64,000 nucleotides of DNA from Nocardia shimofusensis NBRC 100134 (GTDB lineage Bacteria; Actinomycetota; Actinomycetes; Mycobacteriales; Mycobacteriaceae). The stretch spans positions 148,321 through 212,320 of the forward strand of contig NZ_BDBT01000011.1 in the NCBI RefSeq assembly GCF_001613125.1, in the 5' to 3' direction. Of the stretch, positions 32,912-41,693 are shown in pieces; the first letter of the stretch is position 1; every line of letters begins with the position of its first letter. The notes under the pieces were generated by a model. The model was given only the letters and a program-made list of their open reading frames with translations. It searched no databases and was not told the DNA's origin. Both the position numbers and the translations under genes were made by a program.

Positions 32912-33097
32912 CTATTGGCCGACGATCGAGTGCAATAGGCCGACTGCGGCTATAGCTGTCGCAACACCAAGCGCTAGGTCGCTCGCCATACCGACGGTGA
33001 CGCCGGAGACTGCACCTATGGCCAAAATCAGAGCCCAGCGCATCGGCAGCTTTTCCAGCCGAACCTCTTCAGAGGAAATGTTCGATGTGTTCGATCC
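32912..33097 (-). CDS. Small membrane protein, two predicted helices
   Basis: 61 residues from a GTG preceded by AGGAGT with normal spacing; the frame opens upstream but without a ribosome site. A short polar N-terminus (GSNTSNISSEEVRLEKLP) leads into WALILAIGAVSGVTVGMASDLALGVATAIAAVGLLHSIVG, enough for two membrane helices with a tight turn. It follows the XRE/DUF5753 regulator gene by 138 bases on the same strand. DUF5753 regulators are usually paired with a small DUF397 protein; here this membrane protein occupies that place. Function unknown. Confidence 0.5.
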   Translation of the reverse strand, partial: GSNTSNISSEEVRLEKLPMRWALILAIGAVSGVTVGMASDLALGVATAIAAVGLLHSIVGQ

Positions 33098-33235
33098 CAC
33101 GGATCGATACTCCTTATTGTCGATTGGAGATTTACATAAGAACGAAGGCCTCGGCGTCAACCGGTTTTACAGGGCACCATGCCTGGATGATCACCGACGC
33201 TCCGGACGTGGCAATCTCTACACTGAGAGCGTCGG

Positions 33236-34273
33236 CTACCGATTTCTCCCGGATTGCCTTTGCTGCGCCATGGCCCGGTTCTCCGTAAACGACGTTGGAC
33301 GGTGCTTGTACTTCCGATCGATATCCACCGAAGGTGGGAGCGGCCGCGAGTCCAAGATCGCCGCCAATATGTCACTCGTGTGATCCACCGGCTCCGCCAA
33401 GGTAGCGACTCGGTCGAGCGTCTCTCGGAATCTTCGCACCTCGTCGGGGCTATGCCTCAGTACAAATGCTTGCAGCGTGGGCCAGTAGATGACATCCTGC
33501 AAATTAAACATATTCGACCGAAGGTATGTAACGCTGTGAGGTATGATCGCCGGCGCGCAGGCCTCGGATCTGAGGATCTGGAGGGTTAGGCCCGGCTGCG
33601 CAGTTACCGAAAGCCGACCATCCGACTGACGCGCGGTCTTCGCTATCAAGAATTCGATCTGCTGACGCCATATCGCTTCTTCGGCCACCCTTGCACGCAA
33701 GGCAGACTCTTCGATAAGGACCCACATCCTGGGCGGATCGCGCTTCGTTAGAATTTTCTGGCGTTGCAATTGAAGAGCAACTCGGCTATCCACCTGCTCT
33801 GCACTGCAAATCAACTCACCACGAGCACCGCGAAAGGACGCCCCGATTACCGAGCGAGTGTAGTCAGGCGTCTGCAGAAGATCGGGAACATGTCGCGTCT
33901 CATAACACTTGAGAACAGTCGCCGCTTTCTCCAGGGGACGCAGACGGTTCAACCCCTTCGGAGCCCAGCGTTCGTGTGAACTCTTCCTTTCGATCTTGTT
34001 CCCGCAGTAAGCAAGCTCCTGCAACTCGGCCAGTTCGGACGCGTCGTCCAACGCGTACAAATCCAGCAACGATGCAAGATCGTCTTGGCGGCACCGAACA
34101 TGCCCGCCTTCGATGCGACTGATCTTCGAAGCCGAGGCGTGGATCGACTTGGCGACAGCCTCAGCGGTGATACGTCTATCCTCGCGTAGGCGACGAAGAT
34201 ACGCCCCTAGTGCGATCCGGGCAGCTCGCGGATCACGAAGCGGTGCATCATCGACTTCCGCCGGTATACCCAT
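33236..34273 (-). CDS. XRE-family regulator with DUF5753 domain
   Basis: 345 residues from ATG 34273. The N-terminal helix-turn-helix is ALGAYLRRLREDRRITAEAVAKSIHASASKISRIEGG; the rest is a DUF5753 domain with landmarks FEYE-like LKCYETRHVPDLLQTPDYTRSVI, RVALQLQRQKIL, VLIEESALR and TLQILRSEACAP. Such proteins are abundant in Streptomyces and Nocardia, where they often regulate development or act with a small partner. Codons here are less GC-rich than in neighbours and include many ATA/AGT-type choices, so this segment may have a separate origin. Target genes unknown. Confidence 0.88.
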   Translation of the reverse strand: MGIPAEVDDAPLRDPRAARIALGAYLRRLREDRRITAEAVAKSIHASASKISRIEGGHVRCRQDDLASLLDLYALDDASELAELQELAYCGNKIERKSSHERWAPKGLNRLRPLEKAATVLKCYETRHVPDLLQTPDYTRSVIGASFRGARGELICSAEQVDSRVALQLQRQKILTKRDPPRMWVLIEESALRARVAEEAIWRQQIEFLIAKTARQSDGRLSVTAQPGLTLQILRSEACAPAIIPHSVTYLRSNMFNLQDVIYWPTLQAFVLRHSPDEVRRFRETLDRVATLAEPVDHTSDILAAILDSRPLPPSVDIDRKYKHRPTSFTENRAMAQQRQSGRNR

Positions 34274-34477
34274 CTCAGTCTCGCGCTGTGGCACCGCATG
34301 AGTCTGCCATGCAAGATGTCGATCGTCGGCCACTCCTCGCGCAGAATGCACGTGCATCTGCAATCACAGATCGACGTATGTGATTGCGCTAGAGGGTGTT
34401 CCGTGTGTGCGGGACTGCTGCTCGATCGGTGACAGGTTGATCGGCCCTACCGGTTGGACTCCAGCTCGGGTGGCTAA

Positions 34478-34705
34478 CTGCTGACGACCTTTGCGAACGA
34501 GCTGGGCAACCTCAAACGCGACCCCCGCAGAGGCTGGCGCCAAGCGCACGTACCGAACCCCGAATCGGTCGCCGACCACACCTGTCGGGCGGCGCAGCTC
34601 GCCTCCGTCATCGCCGCCTCGAGGGCGGCGACCCGGCTACGGCCACACCCATGGCGGTCTGGCATGACAGCCGGGAACCCGCACCGGCGACAACAACAAC
34701 AAGAC
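34478..34705 (+). pseudogene. HD-domain phosphohydrolase remnant
   Basis: Three successive frames give pieces of one HD-domain protein: FANELGNLKRDPRRGWRQAHVPNPESVADHTCRAAQLASVIAA, then LEGGDPATATPMAVWHDSRE with the HD pair, then TRTGD. That order matches YfbR-like HD hydrolases (ELGxLKR..R.GW...V..PESVAEH...; WHDSxETRTGD). A stop lies just before the first piece and nothing homologous follows the last, so both ends are missing. The two frame changes show real decay rather than one read error. The original family removes phosphate from deoxynucleotides or related small molecules. Confidence 0.65.
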
Positions 34706-34755
34706 CTCCGTCGAGTGATGCGGTGGTGAGGATGAGGGCTTCCGCAGCTGCCGAT

Positions 34756-35631
34756 TCAGAGGATGGCGGTCGGGACGGGTTGCCAGTGGTGGATGCCGCC
34801 GATGGTGGTGACGCGGCCGAACTGGATGTCGGCGAAGTGCACGCCGAATCCGACGGTGTCGGGGTGGGTGAGCTGGTTGATGAGCCATCTGGCGCTGGCG
34901 CGGGATCGGGCAGGGTCGTCGTCGGCGGAACTGGTCAGATTCGGGTGGGTGATCTGGATAGGGCTGGTGAGGGCGTCGCCGAAGACCAGTAGTTGCTCGC
35001 CACCGCTGGTGAGTCGGTAGCTGGTGTGGCCGAGGCTGTGCCCCGGGGTCGGGATGGCGTGTACGCCGGGGAAGATTTCGTGCTCGCCGATGGTGCGGAC
35101 CTGGGCGGCGATGACTTCGAGGACTTCCGGTGGTGCGCCGTCGGCGATTGCGAGGTCGAGGTTCTGCCATTCGTTGTGGGAGACCAGGATCGGGATGCCG
35201 GCGAAGAGGTTGGTGGTGGTGTCGGGGTGGGACTGCCACAGCCATCCGAGGTGGTCCATGTGCAGGTGGGTCAGTGCGACGAGGTCGAGGTCGGCGATAC
35301 TGCGGCCGGCGGCGGCGAGGCTGTCGATCAGTTTCCCGCCTCGCAGGAGTCCGACCTGGGTGGGGACAGCGAGGGGTCCGAATCCGGCGTCGATCAGCAT
35401 GGCGCGGTTGCCGTATTCGATCAGCAGGGCTCCGACGCTGGCGGCGAGGTAGCCGTCGTCGTCGACGTGGTCGGCGAACTGCTGCCAGATCTGTTCGTCG
35501 GCGTCAGGGAGCCAGTGGTAGGGGTCGATGCGGGCGACGCCATCGGGCAGGTAGGTGACGCGGTGGTCGCCGATGTCGAGGCTGCGCAGGTCGACGGCTT
35601 CGTGGTTGAGGCGGTCTCGGGTGATGGTCAT
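34756..35631 (-). CDS. Metallo-beta-lactamase-fold hydrolase
   Basis: 291 residues. The zinc motif THLHMDHLG (HxHxDH) is preceded by the strand MLIDAGFGP and followed by the third ligand in IPTPGHSLGHTSYRL and the acidic FGDALTSP; a final His lies in GVHFADIQFGRV. This is the layout of lactonase/hydroxyacyl-type MBL enzymes. ATG 35631 has AGGAGAG seven bases upstream. It could open lactones or thioesters; quorum-quenching AHL lactonases look similar but so do many unrelated hydrolases, so no substrate is claimed. It lies between the HD remnant and the end of the conjugation operon, transcribed in the same direction as the latter. Confidence 0.88.
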   Translation of the reverse strand: MTITRDRLNHEAVDLRSLDIGDHRVTYLPDGVARIDPYHWLPDADEQIWQQFADHVDDDGYLAASVGALLIEYGNRAMLIDAGFGPLAVPTQVGLLRGGKLIDSLAAAGRSIADLDLVALTHLHMDHLGWLWQSHPDTTTNLFAGIPILVSHNEWQNLDLAIADGAPPEVLEVIAAQVRTIGEHEIFPGVHAIPTPGHSLGHTSYRLTSGGEQLLVFGDALTSPIQITHPNLTSSADDDPARSRASARWLINQLTHPDTVGFGVHFADIQFGRVTTIGGIHHWQPVPTAIL

Positions 35632-35806
35632 GATGGGCTCTCCTGGTGAAGGTTGTGTCCGAGCTCGGTTGGCTCGGTACACGGTGGGTCGTCGACGTCG
35701 ATGGCAGCGGTGGGGCTCGGGTCGGGTGGAGTCGCGTCGTCCGGGTGGCCGGGTCATATCCGCCACGGCACGTCCCTCCGGACATGACAAAACCTCGGGT
35801 GTGTGC

Positions 35807-36715
35807 TCATGGATCCGGTCCGGGTTCGATCACAGCGTTCGCGCCCGGCATTTCATCGAGTCCGTGACCGTGGTGATGGTCGGCGTCCTTGCCGAGGATG
35901 TGTGCGTGGATCGCTGCGTCGACAGCGCGTTCGATGTCGCGGTTGTGTTGCGGCGGTCCGCCGGCGGTCAGGTTCGTGTGGGCTTGGTCGAGCCAGTGCT
36001 GGGGGTTGGGTAGCGGCGGGTTCGTACTCCGACCGGGTCCTGTTGTCGCGGTGATGGATCGACGGTAGGTGTCGGCGAGGCCGCCACCGGTGTAGGCGTG
36101 CCAGAGGGTGTGGATGTCGTCGAGACTCATCTCCCGGTAGAGGCCGATCCGCTGTGTGAGGTCGGCGGCTGCGGCGGCGGTGATCCGGGTGCGCTGGTCA
36201 TCGCTGAGATTGATGAGGTCGGCGGTGATGATGCTGCGTTGCCAGATGGCGCCCATGTTGCGGCGGAACTGGACCGCGTCGGCGGTGGTGGGGTCGATGG
36301 GGTGGCGGTGGTGGTTGAGCAGGTGGTCTCGCAGGACGCTGACCGCGGCCATGTCGACGAGTAGATGGGTGTCGGCCGCGACTCGGTTGCGGCTGCTGCG
36401 TCTGGTGTCCGTGCGGGCCGGTGGCAGGATCTGGTCGGTCGTCCAGGGTTGGTGGGCGGCTCCGAGTCGTCGTGCGACGTCGATCCACACCGCCGGTATC
36501 CTGCGGCTGCGCAGGTTGATTTCCAGCAGTGCGCGGTCGCGGTCGGCTGCGTCGACCTGTCGAACCAGGTCCAGCCGGTCGGCGATGGTCACTGCGGTCT
36601 CGAGTGCCCGGTGCAGCTTGGCGCTTTCGGCGGTGAGCTTGTGTACTCGGCGCAGTCCTTCGGCGTGGTCGGCGGGTATGTCGCGAACGCGTTGTGGCGG
36701 CGGGACCGGGCTCAC
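35807..36715 (-). CDS. Conjugation-operon paralog family, member E
   Basis: 302 residues with a GTG start that overlaps the TGA of the preceding gene (GTGA). The central part matches the other four members of this family in the operon: IPAVWIDVARRLG, DMAAVSVLRDHL, then FRRNMGAIWQRSIITADLINLSDDQRTRI and IHTLWHAYT. The N-terminus is helical and charged; the C-terminus is a low-complexity His/Asp/Pro tail (HILGKDADHHHGHG). No catalytic motif or membrane segment is visible. It is the last gene of the long transfer operon. Probably a cytoplasmic adaptor or DNA/relaxase-associated protein, inferred only from context. Confidence 0.65.
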   Translation of the reverse strand: MSPVPPPQRVRDIPADHAEGLRRVHKLTAESAKLHRALETAVTIADRLDLVRQVDAADRDRALLEINLRSRRIPAVWIDVARRLGAAHQPWTTDQILPPARTDTRRSSRNRVAADTHLLVDMAAVSVLRDHLLNHHRHPIDPTTADAVQFRRNMGAIWQRSIITADLINLSDDQRTRITAAAAADLTQRIGLYREMSLDDIHTLWHAYTGGGLADTYRRSITATTGPGRSTNPPLPNPQHWLDQAHTNLTAGGPPQHNRDIERAVDAAIHAHILGKDADHHHGHGLDEMPGANAVIEPGPDP

Positions 36716-37626
36716 CAGCTGGCTCCGTCGCTACTCGAGAACACCGGCACCGCTTCGGCGTGGTCGGGACAGTTCATCCATGGCTGGTCGACGCCCTGCG
36801 AGGCACTGAAAACCATCTCGGTGGACCCACTGCCTGGTGGGGTGATCGCGGCCTCGACCGCAGAGCTGATGGAAGACCCGGCAGAGACGAATTGAGCGTG
36901 TATGTTGCTCAGTTCAGTGTGGATGGCGGCGCGTAAGTCCCTGGTGGGCGGGATCGCGGCGGCAGCGTCGACCGGGATGCCGGCGTCAGAGGCCAGGGCG
37001 GTGGCTTGACCGGCGTAGGCGCGGGTGTCGGTGGCGGCGGCGGCGTGCCAGCGGTGGATGATCTGTTCGGCGGGGACGGCGTCGAGTTTCGCGGCGGCGT
37101 AGCGTGCCCAGTCCGACACATCGCCCCACAACTCGACCGACAGGTCGGTGGTGAGGCCGAGGAGGTTGGCGACCCCTGCGGTGCGCATCCGTACCGCTTC
37201 GAGGCCGGTGCGCAAGCCTGCCGACGCGGTGTCGCCGGTGGGGTGTTCGAGTCGGTGATAGGCGGCGTCGAGCGCTTCCCATTCCTGGATGCGGGCGACA
37301 TCGGTGGTGAGGTCGGTCAGGATTTGGTCCCAATCAGTTGCGCCGGGGTTCGGCAGTGGCGACTTCGGGGTCCAGGTGGTGCCGCGTTCGCCGAGGGTTT
37401 GCACGTGGTCGATCCATGCTTGTGGGACTCCGCCGGCGGTCGCGGCGGTGGCCAGATCCGCGCGGGCGATGGCGTGGTGGTGGTAGGTGACCAGCCAGGC
37501 GTGTGGTGCGGGTTCGGCATAATCTGTTGTTTCGCTGAGCATTTCGGTGATGGCTACGGTGTGGTTGTGCAGGGCCTTCAGGACGCGGGCTTGGGCATCT
37601 GTCGGGTTAATTCTCGGTTCGGTCAT
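36712..37626 (-). CDS. Conjugation-operon paralog family, member D
   Basis: 304 residues; the ATG overlaps the preceding stop (ATGA). Family landmarks: VLKALHNHTVAITEML near the N-terminus, GGVPQAWIDHVQTLGERGTTW, a DVARIQEWEALDAAYHRL segment, MRTAGVANLLGLTTDLSVELWGDVSDW and IIHRWHAAA. The C-terminal 90 residues differ and end in a short Ser/acidic tail. The closest relative by eye is the protein encoded at 43608-44492, sharing PxxWIDxxxxxGxRGxxW. Soluble, helical, unknown function. It lies between a duplicated DUF4913 gene and member E. Confidence 0.68.
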   Translation of the reverse strand: MTEPRINPTDAQARVLKALHNHTVAITEMLSETTDYAEPAPHAWLVTYHHHAIARADLATAATAGGVPQAWIDHVQTLGERGTTWTPKSPLPNPGATDWDQILTDLTTDVARIQEWEALDAAYHRLEHPTGDTASAGLRTGLEAVRMRTAGVANLLGLTTDLSVELWGDVSDWARYAAAKLDAVPAEQIIHRWHAAAATDTRAYAGQATALASDAGIPVDAAAAIPPTRDLRAAIHTELSNIHAQFVSAGSSISSAVEAAITPPGSGSTEMVFSASQGVDQPWMNCPDHAEAVPVFSSSDGASW

Positions 37627-38546
37627 CGTGTTCGTCCCTGGTCCGTGTCGGCGAATGCGCGGAAGTCGGGGCCGAAGCCGGCGCGTTCGATCGGGGTTCG
37701 GGCGCCGGGGGCGCCGAACCAGTTGCGGGGGATGCGGGCGCTCGTCAGACCGGGCAGGTGCAGGTGGTCGGTCGGTGAGCAGCGGTGCAGGGGTCCGTGG
37801 GCGGCGTCGAGTACCACGCGCATGGTCGGGTCGATCTGGCGGACGAAGAAGTTCGACATCGCGGTGCGGTCCTTGGAGATCACCGCGGCTTCGAAGGCGG
37901 CGTGCAGCAGGGCGAAGCGGACAGCTACGCCGTGGTGGTCGAACCAGCGTGAGCACCAGGTGTAGGTGCCCTCCCGCTGCTGGGCGGCGATCCTGGCTGC
38001 GGTCACCGGAAGTAGCCACTGCTGCACCCACAGTGCGTAATGGCTAAATCTCGGTGGCGGCGGTCTCTTTACGGTGCCGCCGTCCTCGGACGTGTCGACG
38101 GGGCCGGTGTCCTCGGCGGGTTCGCTGTCCTCCCCGCTTGTGCCGGTTCGGCTGAACCATTCGTCGGAGACCGGTTCGAAGGGCAGTGATGGGGTGGGCA
38201 CATGTTCGGTTGGGGTGCAGCGGTGCAGGGGTCCTTTCGCCGCGTCGAGGATGGTGCGCAGGTGGGCATCGATGTGGCCGGTGACGAAGCTGCTGGCGGC
38301 GCTGCCTCGGGAGGCTTCGAAGGCGGAATGCAGGTGGGCGATGCGTACCGCGACCGGTCGATGGGCCCACCAGTGCGCGCACCAGGTGTAGGTGCCGTCG
38401 CGTTGGCCGTGTGAGAGACGGACGCTGATCAGCGGCAGCAGCCACTTTTCGGCGAAGGCCGAGAAGTGCGGGTAGGCGGGTTTCGGTGGCTGCTTGCTGT
38501 TTCGTGTGCCGCCGGTGCTCACGGCGGGCGGGATTGCGCCGGTCAC
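37623..38546 (-). CDS. Protein with two tandem DUF4913 domains
   Basis: 307 residues from a GTG overlapping the TGA of the coupling-protein gene (GTGA). Two copies of the same 95-residue unit are evident: FAEKWLLPLISVRL...GTYTWCAHWWAHRPVAVRIAHLHSAFEA...GPLHRCTPTEH and WVQQWLLPVTAARI...GTYTWCSRWFDHHGVAVRFALLHAAFEA...GPLHRCSPTDH. Each carries the WCxxWWxH core of DUF4913, a small domain typical of actinobacterial transfer regions. The conserved Trp, Cys and His residues suggest a structural or binding role. A Glu/Thr-rich linker joins the units. The pairing of the gene directly after the VirD4-like ATPase hints at a coupling-protein partner. Confidence 0.8.
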   Translation of the reverse strand: MTGAIPPAVSTGGTRNSKQPPKPAYPHFSAFAEKWLLPLISVRLSHGQRDGTYTWCAHWWAHRPVAVRIAHLHSAFEASRGSAASSFVTGHIDAHLRTILDAAKGPLHRCTPTEHVPTPSLPFEPVSDEWFSRTGTSGEDSEPAEDTGPVDTSEDGGTVKRPPPPRFSHYALWVQQWLLPVTAARIAAQQREGTYTWCSRWFDHHGVAVRFALLHAAFEAAVISKDRTAMSNFFVRQIDPTMRVVLDAAHGPLHRCSPTDHLHLPGLTSARIPRNWFGAPGARTPIERAGFGPDFRAFADTDQGRTR

Positions 38547-40420
38547 TGGGCACTGTCCTCGGTCGCTGGCTCGCCATCGCCGGGGATCACGGTGAGCACG
38601 GTCTGTGCGTTGCCGGTGGTGAATCGTTGCAGGGATCGGCGGATGATCGGCGCGTATTCGGTGTCCTGCCACCAGGTTTTCGCGACGACGACGGGGCCGT
38701 GTCCGGGCAGGCGCACCAGCGCGCGGTCTTTGGGTAGTGCGGCGAGTTGGGCGATGTCGAGGATGGGTTCGGCTCGCCAGGAAAGGGTTCGGTTGGTGCC
38801 GCCCGTGCCGCGGCTGCGGGAGCGGTCGGCTACATCGTGCTGGCCGGCCATGTGTGACCAGTGCTGGAGGTAGTCCACTGCGGCGATGCCGCCGCCGTAG
38901 ACTTCGATCGACTGGGCGCGCATGGTCTTCAAACCGTTTGCGCCCCAGAGGTCTTCGCCCTGTTCGAGGACTTGCAGGATGGTGATGAGGATGATGCCGC
39001 AGCCGCCGGCGTAGGTGTAGTAGCTGGGGAGTTCGGCGATGCGGGCGCAGTTGGCGGCCTCGTCGAGGACAGCGAGCAGGGGCACTGCGAGTCGTCCGTC
39101 GGGGCGTGCTCTGGCTGTGGTCAGGGCTGCTTCGATGATCTGGCCGACCAGCGCTGAGGTGAGTGGTGTCGCGCTGTCGGGGCCGGCCATGCTCAGCGCG
39201 TAGACGGTGTCGGTGGAGGTGACGTATTCCAGGGGTTTGAATTCGGGCAGGTCGTGGGTGGGCGGGAGTTCGGTTTCCTCGATCACGACGGTCGCCTCGC
39301 CGCTGTGTTTGTCTGTTTGTTCGCGAACCCGCAGGCGGGTGCGTGCCGGTGGTGTGATCATGCGCGCGTAGTCGGCGTCGGCGAGCACGTTGAGATACCT
39401 GCGGGCCATGTCGTACAAGCCGTCGCGTTGGCGGGCGTAGAGGGCCTGGGACTCGCGGATCCTGTCCGCGGGTCGATGCTGCCCGTGGTTGTCCAGGATC
39501 AGCGCGGGTGTCTGGTCCTGGTCACGGCCGAGCCATTCGGCCACATGCAGCAGGTCACCGCCGGACCGGGCGGCGGCCAGGATGTAGAGCGCCAGCAGTT
39601 CTTGGGCTCCGCCGTCGAAATACGAGTCGACCTTCGCGTTCGCCGCTTGCGCCGCCGACCCCGATGCCGCCGAGACAAAGAATCCTGCCAGTTTGCGTGC
39701 TGCGGGCAGGTTGGTGACCTGGGTCAGCAGGTTCACCCAGAAGCCGCAGGTCGGTGTTCCGGTGACACCTTGCAGGTCCGACAACCACACGCGACCGAGT
39801 TGTTCACGCCCGGCCAGGGTGTGCCTGTAGAGGTCGGGTTTGTTGCTGGTGGCCAGGCAGGGACCCCACGCCGCCAGTACGGCCGGGATCGCCCAGGCCA
39901 TGGTTTTGCCGGTGCGGGTACCCGCGGCGATCGTCACGCCGAGTTCGGCGGGGACGAACAATTCGACACCGCCGATGACGGTCGAACCCAATGGTGGTCC
40001 CTTCTTCGCCCGGACTTCTGCGGGCGCGTCTGCCAGCAATCGCCGATTGGCAGTCGTGTTGTCGACGGCGCGGGCGACGCGGATCTGATTGGGGCGTTGC
40101 ATGGTTCGCGCCGCGGCATCGATTTCACTCGGTGGGCCCAGCTGGCGCCGGACGGCGATGAGTATCCCGGCCTCGACGGCATAGAGCAGCACTGCGGCGG
40201 CGGTGGCCTGCCAGGGCCACGCGAGAGTGCCGAGTGCGACGCCGGCCAGCGCGGCGGCCGGGTGCTCGGTGATCGGCAGTCCGGCCCACCAGCTGCCCAC
40301 GGCCAGTGCTGCCCATGCGGTGAGCAGTACCGCGAGCACTGCGATGAACAGAAGCAGCAGTGCGGTTTCCTCGCCGAGTCCGCCTTTGGTGCGGCGGCGG
40401 GTCTCGCGGTTCGAGATCAT
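38543..40420 (-). CDS. Type IV secretion coupling protein (VirD4/TraG family ATPase)
   Basis: 625 residues. Hydrophobic segments at about 20-45 and 55-92 anchor it in the membrane. The nucleotide-binding loop is AAGTRTGKTMAW (Lys172) and Walker B is PLLAVLDEAAN; the TraM-recognition-type C-terminal region has LPSYYTYAGGCGIILITILQ, then QSIEVYGGG and LVRLPGHGPVVVAKTWW. This family delivers the relaxosome to the secretion channel using ATP. ATG 40420 is preceded by GAGGAG. It is followed by the DUF4913 protein with a GTGA overlap. Length is normal for actinobacterial TraG-like proteins. Confidence 0.92.
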   Translation of the reverse strand: MISNRETRRRTKGGLGEETALLLLFIAVLAVLLTAWAALAVGSWWAGLPITEHPAAALAGVALGTLAWPWQATAAAVLLYAVEAGILIAVRRQLGPPSEIDAAARTMQRPNQIRVARAVDNTTANRRLLADAPAEVRAKKGPPLGSTVIGGVELFVPAELGVTIAAGTRTGKTMAWAIPAVLAAWGPCLATSNKPDLYRHTLAGREQLGRVWLSDLQGVTGTPTCGFWVNLLTQVTNLPAARKLAGFFVSAASGSAAQAANAKVDSYFDGGAQELLALYILAAARSGGDLLHVAEWLGRDQDQTPALILDNHGQHRPADRIRESQALYARQRDGLYDMARRYLNVLADADYARMITPPARTRLRVREQTDKHSGEATVVIEETELPPTHDLPEFKPLEYVTSTDTVYALSMAGPDSATPLTSALVGQIIEAALTTARARPDGRLAVPLLAVLDEAANCARIAELPSYYTYAGGCGIILITILQVLEQGEDLWGANGLKTMRAQSIEVYGGGIAAVDYLQHWSHMAGQHDVADRSRSRGTGGTNRTLSWRAEPILDIAQLAALPKDRALVRLPGHGPVVVAKTWWQDTEYAPIIRRSLQRFTTGNAQTVLTVIPGDGEPATEDSAQ

Positions 40421-40469
40421 CGGTGAGCTCCTCGATTCTTCGTGGATCTCGATGGCGCGGCAGCGGTTT

Positions 40470-41498
40470 TCACAGCATCACCCCCGCATCGTGGGACATT
40501 TCGGTGTCGGGTTCGTAGGCCGCTGCGGGATCGCGGACGGTCCCGTCGTCGGGTTCCTCACCGATCGCGGCGGCCACCGCCGCGTCGATCCGGGCCACCG
40601 TGTCGAGTTCGGCTCGCTCAGGTCCGGGCTCTGGTCCCGATGGGGTGGTGCTGTGGTAATAGGTGCCGTCGCGTCCGGCCAGGTAGGCGGTGTGGATCTG
40701 CTCGGGGCTGGCGCCTGCTCGCTCGGCGGCGCTGCGCGCGAGCCTGGTTTGTGCCAGCAGGCCGTCCAATCGGTCGATCAGGTGTTGGTCGTGGCCGGGG
40801 TGTCCGGTGAAGCGTTCGCTGGTGTGGGCGTGTTCGGCGGTGAGGTCTTGGACCTGTCGCAGCGCGCTGTGGCGGGCCACGGCGCGTTCGTCGGCGCCGG
40901 TGTCGAGGTCGCCGTCGCGTTCTTCGGCCTCGAGCAGTTCGTCGGTGGCGGCGATGATCGCGTCGATTTCCGCGAGTGAGCTGATCTCGGGGCCGCGTCC
41001 GCCGAGGGCGCGGTCGAGCAGGTTCGCCGGGTCCGCCGCGATGCCCAGTGCTCTGTCCTGCGGGCGTGAGCGGGCGCCGTCCTGGGTTGAGCCGGTGATG
41101 CCGGGTTCGATTCGTCCGGTGATGACCGCGGCTTGGCTCAGGGTCCGCCATGTCTGGTCGTCGACCGGGAGGTCACCGGCGGCTTTGGCGCGAGCGAGCT
41201 GGAAGTACTGGGCGCGGGCGGTTTCGGGGCGTGTCTGCCAGACTGCTGTGGCGGCGTCCAGTTGCGACCACAGGGTGCGTTGCTCCATCGGTCCCGACCG
41301 GCTCCACCGGGTGTTCAAGTCCTCGGCGCGAGCGGTCAATTCCGCGACCTGATCGGGTGTTTCACCGTACGGTGCGATTTCGCGGAGGTAGTGATAGCGG
41401 GTGAAGTCCGCGCGCAGCTTGGCTTCGCGGGGACTGGCGGCGTCGTGGTAGTAGCCGGGGTCGGTGGGGGTGCCGGTGCGGGCTTGCAGCCAGTTCAT
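40470..41498 (-). CDS. Hypothetical helical protein of the transfer operon
   Basis: 342 residues, charged and mostly helical, without membrane segments or recognised motifs. It opens NWLQARTGTPTDPGYYHDAASPREAKLRADFTRYHYLREIAPYG, then VAELTARAEDLNTRWSRSG, AVWQTRPETARAQYFQLARAK, and a middle coiled-coil-like segment LRQVQDLTAEHAHTSERF...LIDRLDGLLAQTRLARSAAERAGAS. The ending is acidic. GGGAG lies eight bases before the ATG. It sits 49 bases before the coupling-protein gene and after the paralog family cluster. A substrate-recruiting or scaffold role near the coupling protein is possible. Confidence 0.68.
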   Translation of the reverse strand: MNWLQARTGTPTDPGYYHDAASPREAKLRADFTRYHYLREIAPYGETPDQVAELTARAEDLNTRWSRSGPMEQRTLWSQLDAATAVWQTRPETARAQYFQLARAKAAGDLPVDDQTWRTLSQAAVITGRIEPGITGSTQDGARSRPQDRALGIAADPANLLDRALGGRGPEISSLAEIDAIIAATDELLEAEERDGDLDTGADERAVARHSALRQVQDLTAEHAHTSERFTGHPGHDQHLIDRLDGLLAQTRLARSAAERAGASPEQIHTAYLAGRDGTYYHSTTPSGPEPGPERAELDTVARIDAAVAAAIGEEPDDGTVRDPAAAYEPDTEMSHDAGVML

Positions 41499-41693
41499 CA
41501 GCGTCTCCCGGCCTGGTCACGGCGAGGGGATGCTGGGCTGGTGGATGATCGTGGGACGGACATCGGGAAGTCCTCCGATTCGAAGCGGAAGGTGTCGGTG
41601 TCCCTGGCGTGGCGGGTTCGATGTCGCGGTCAGTACCCGTGACCGGAGATCGACGACAAAGCGTTGCGGCAGCGTCGATTCGACGTCTCCGGA

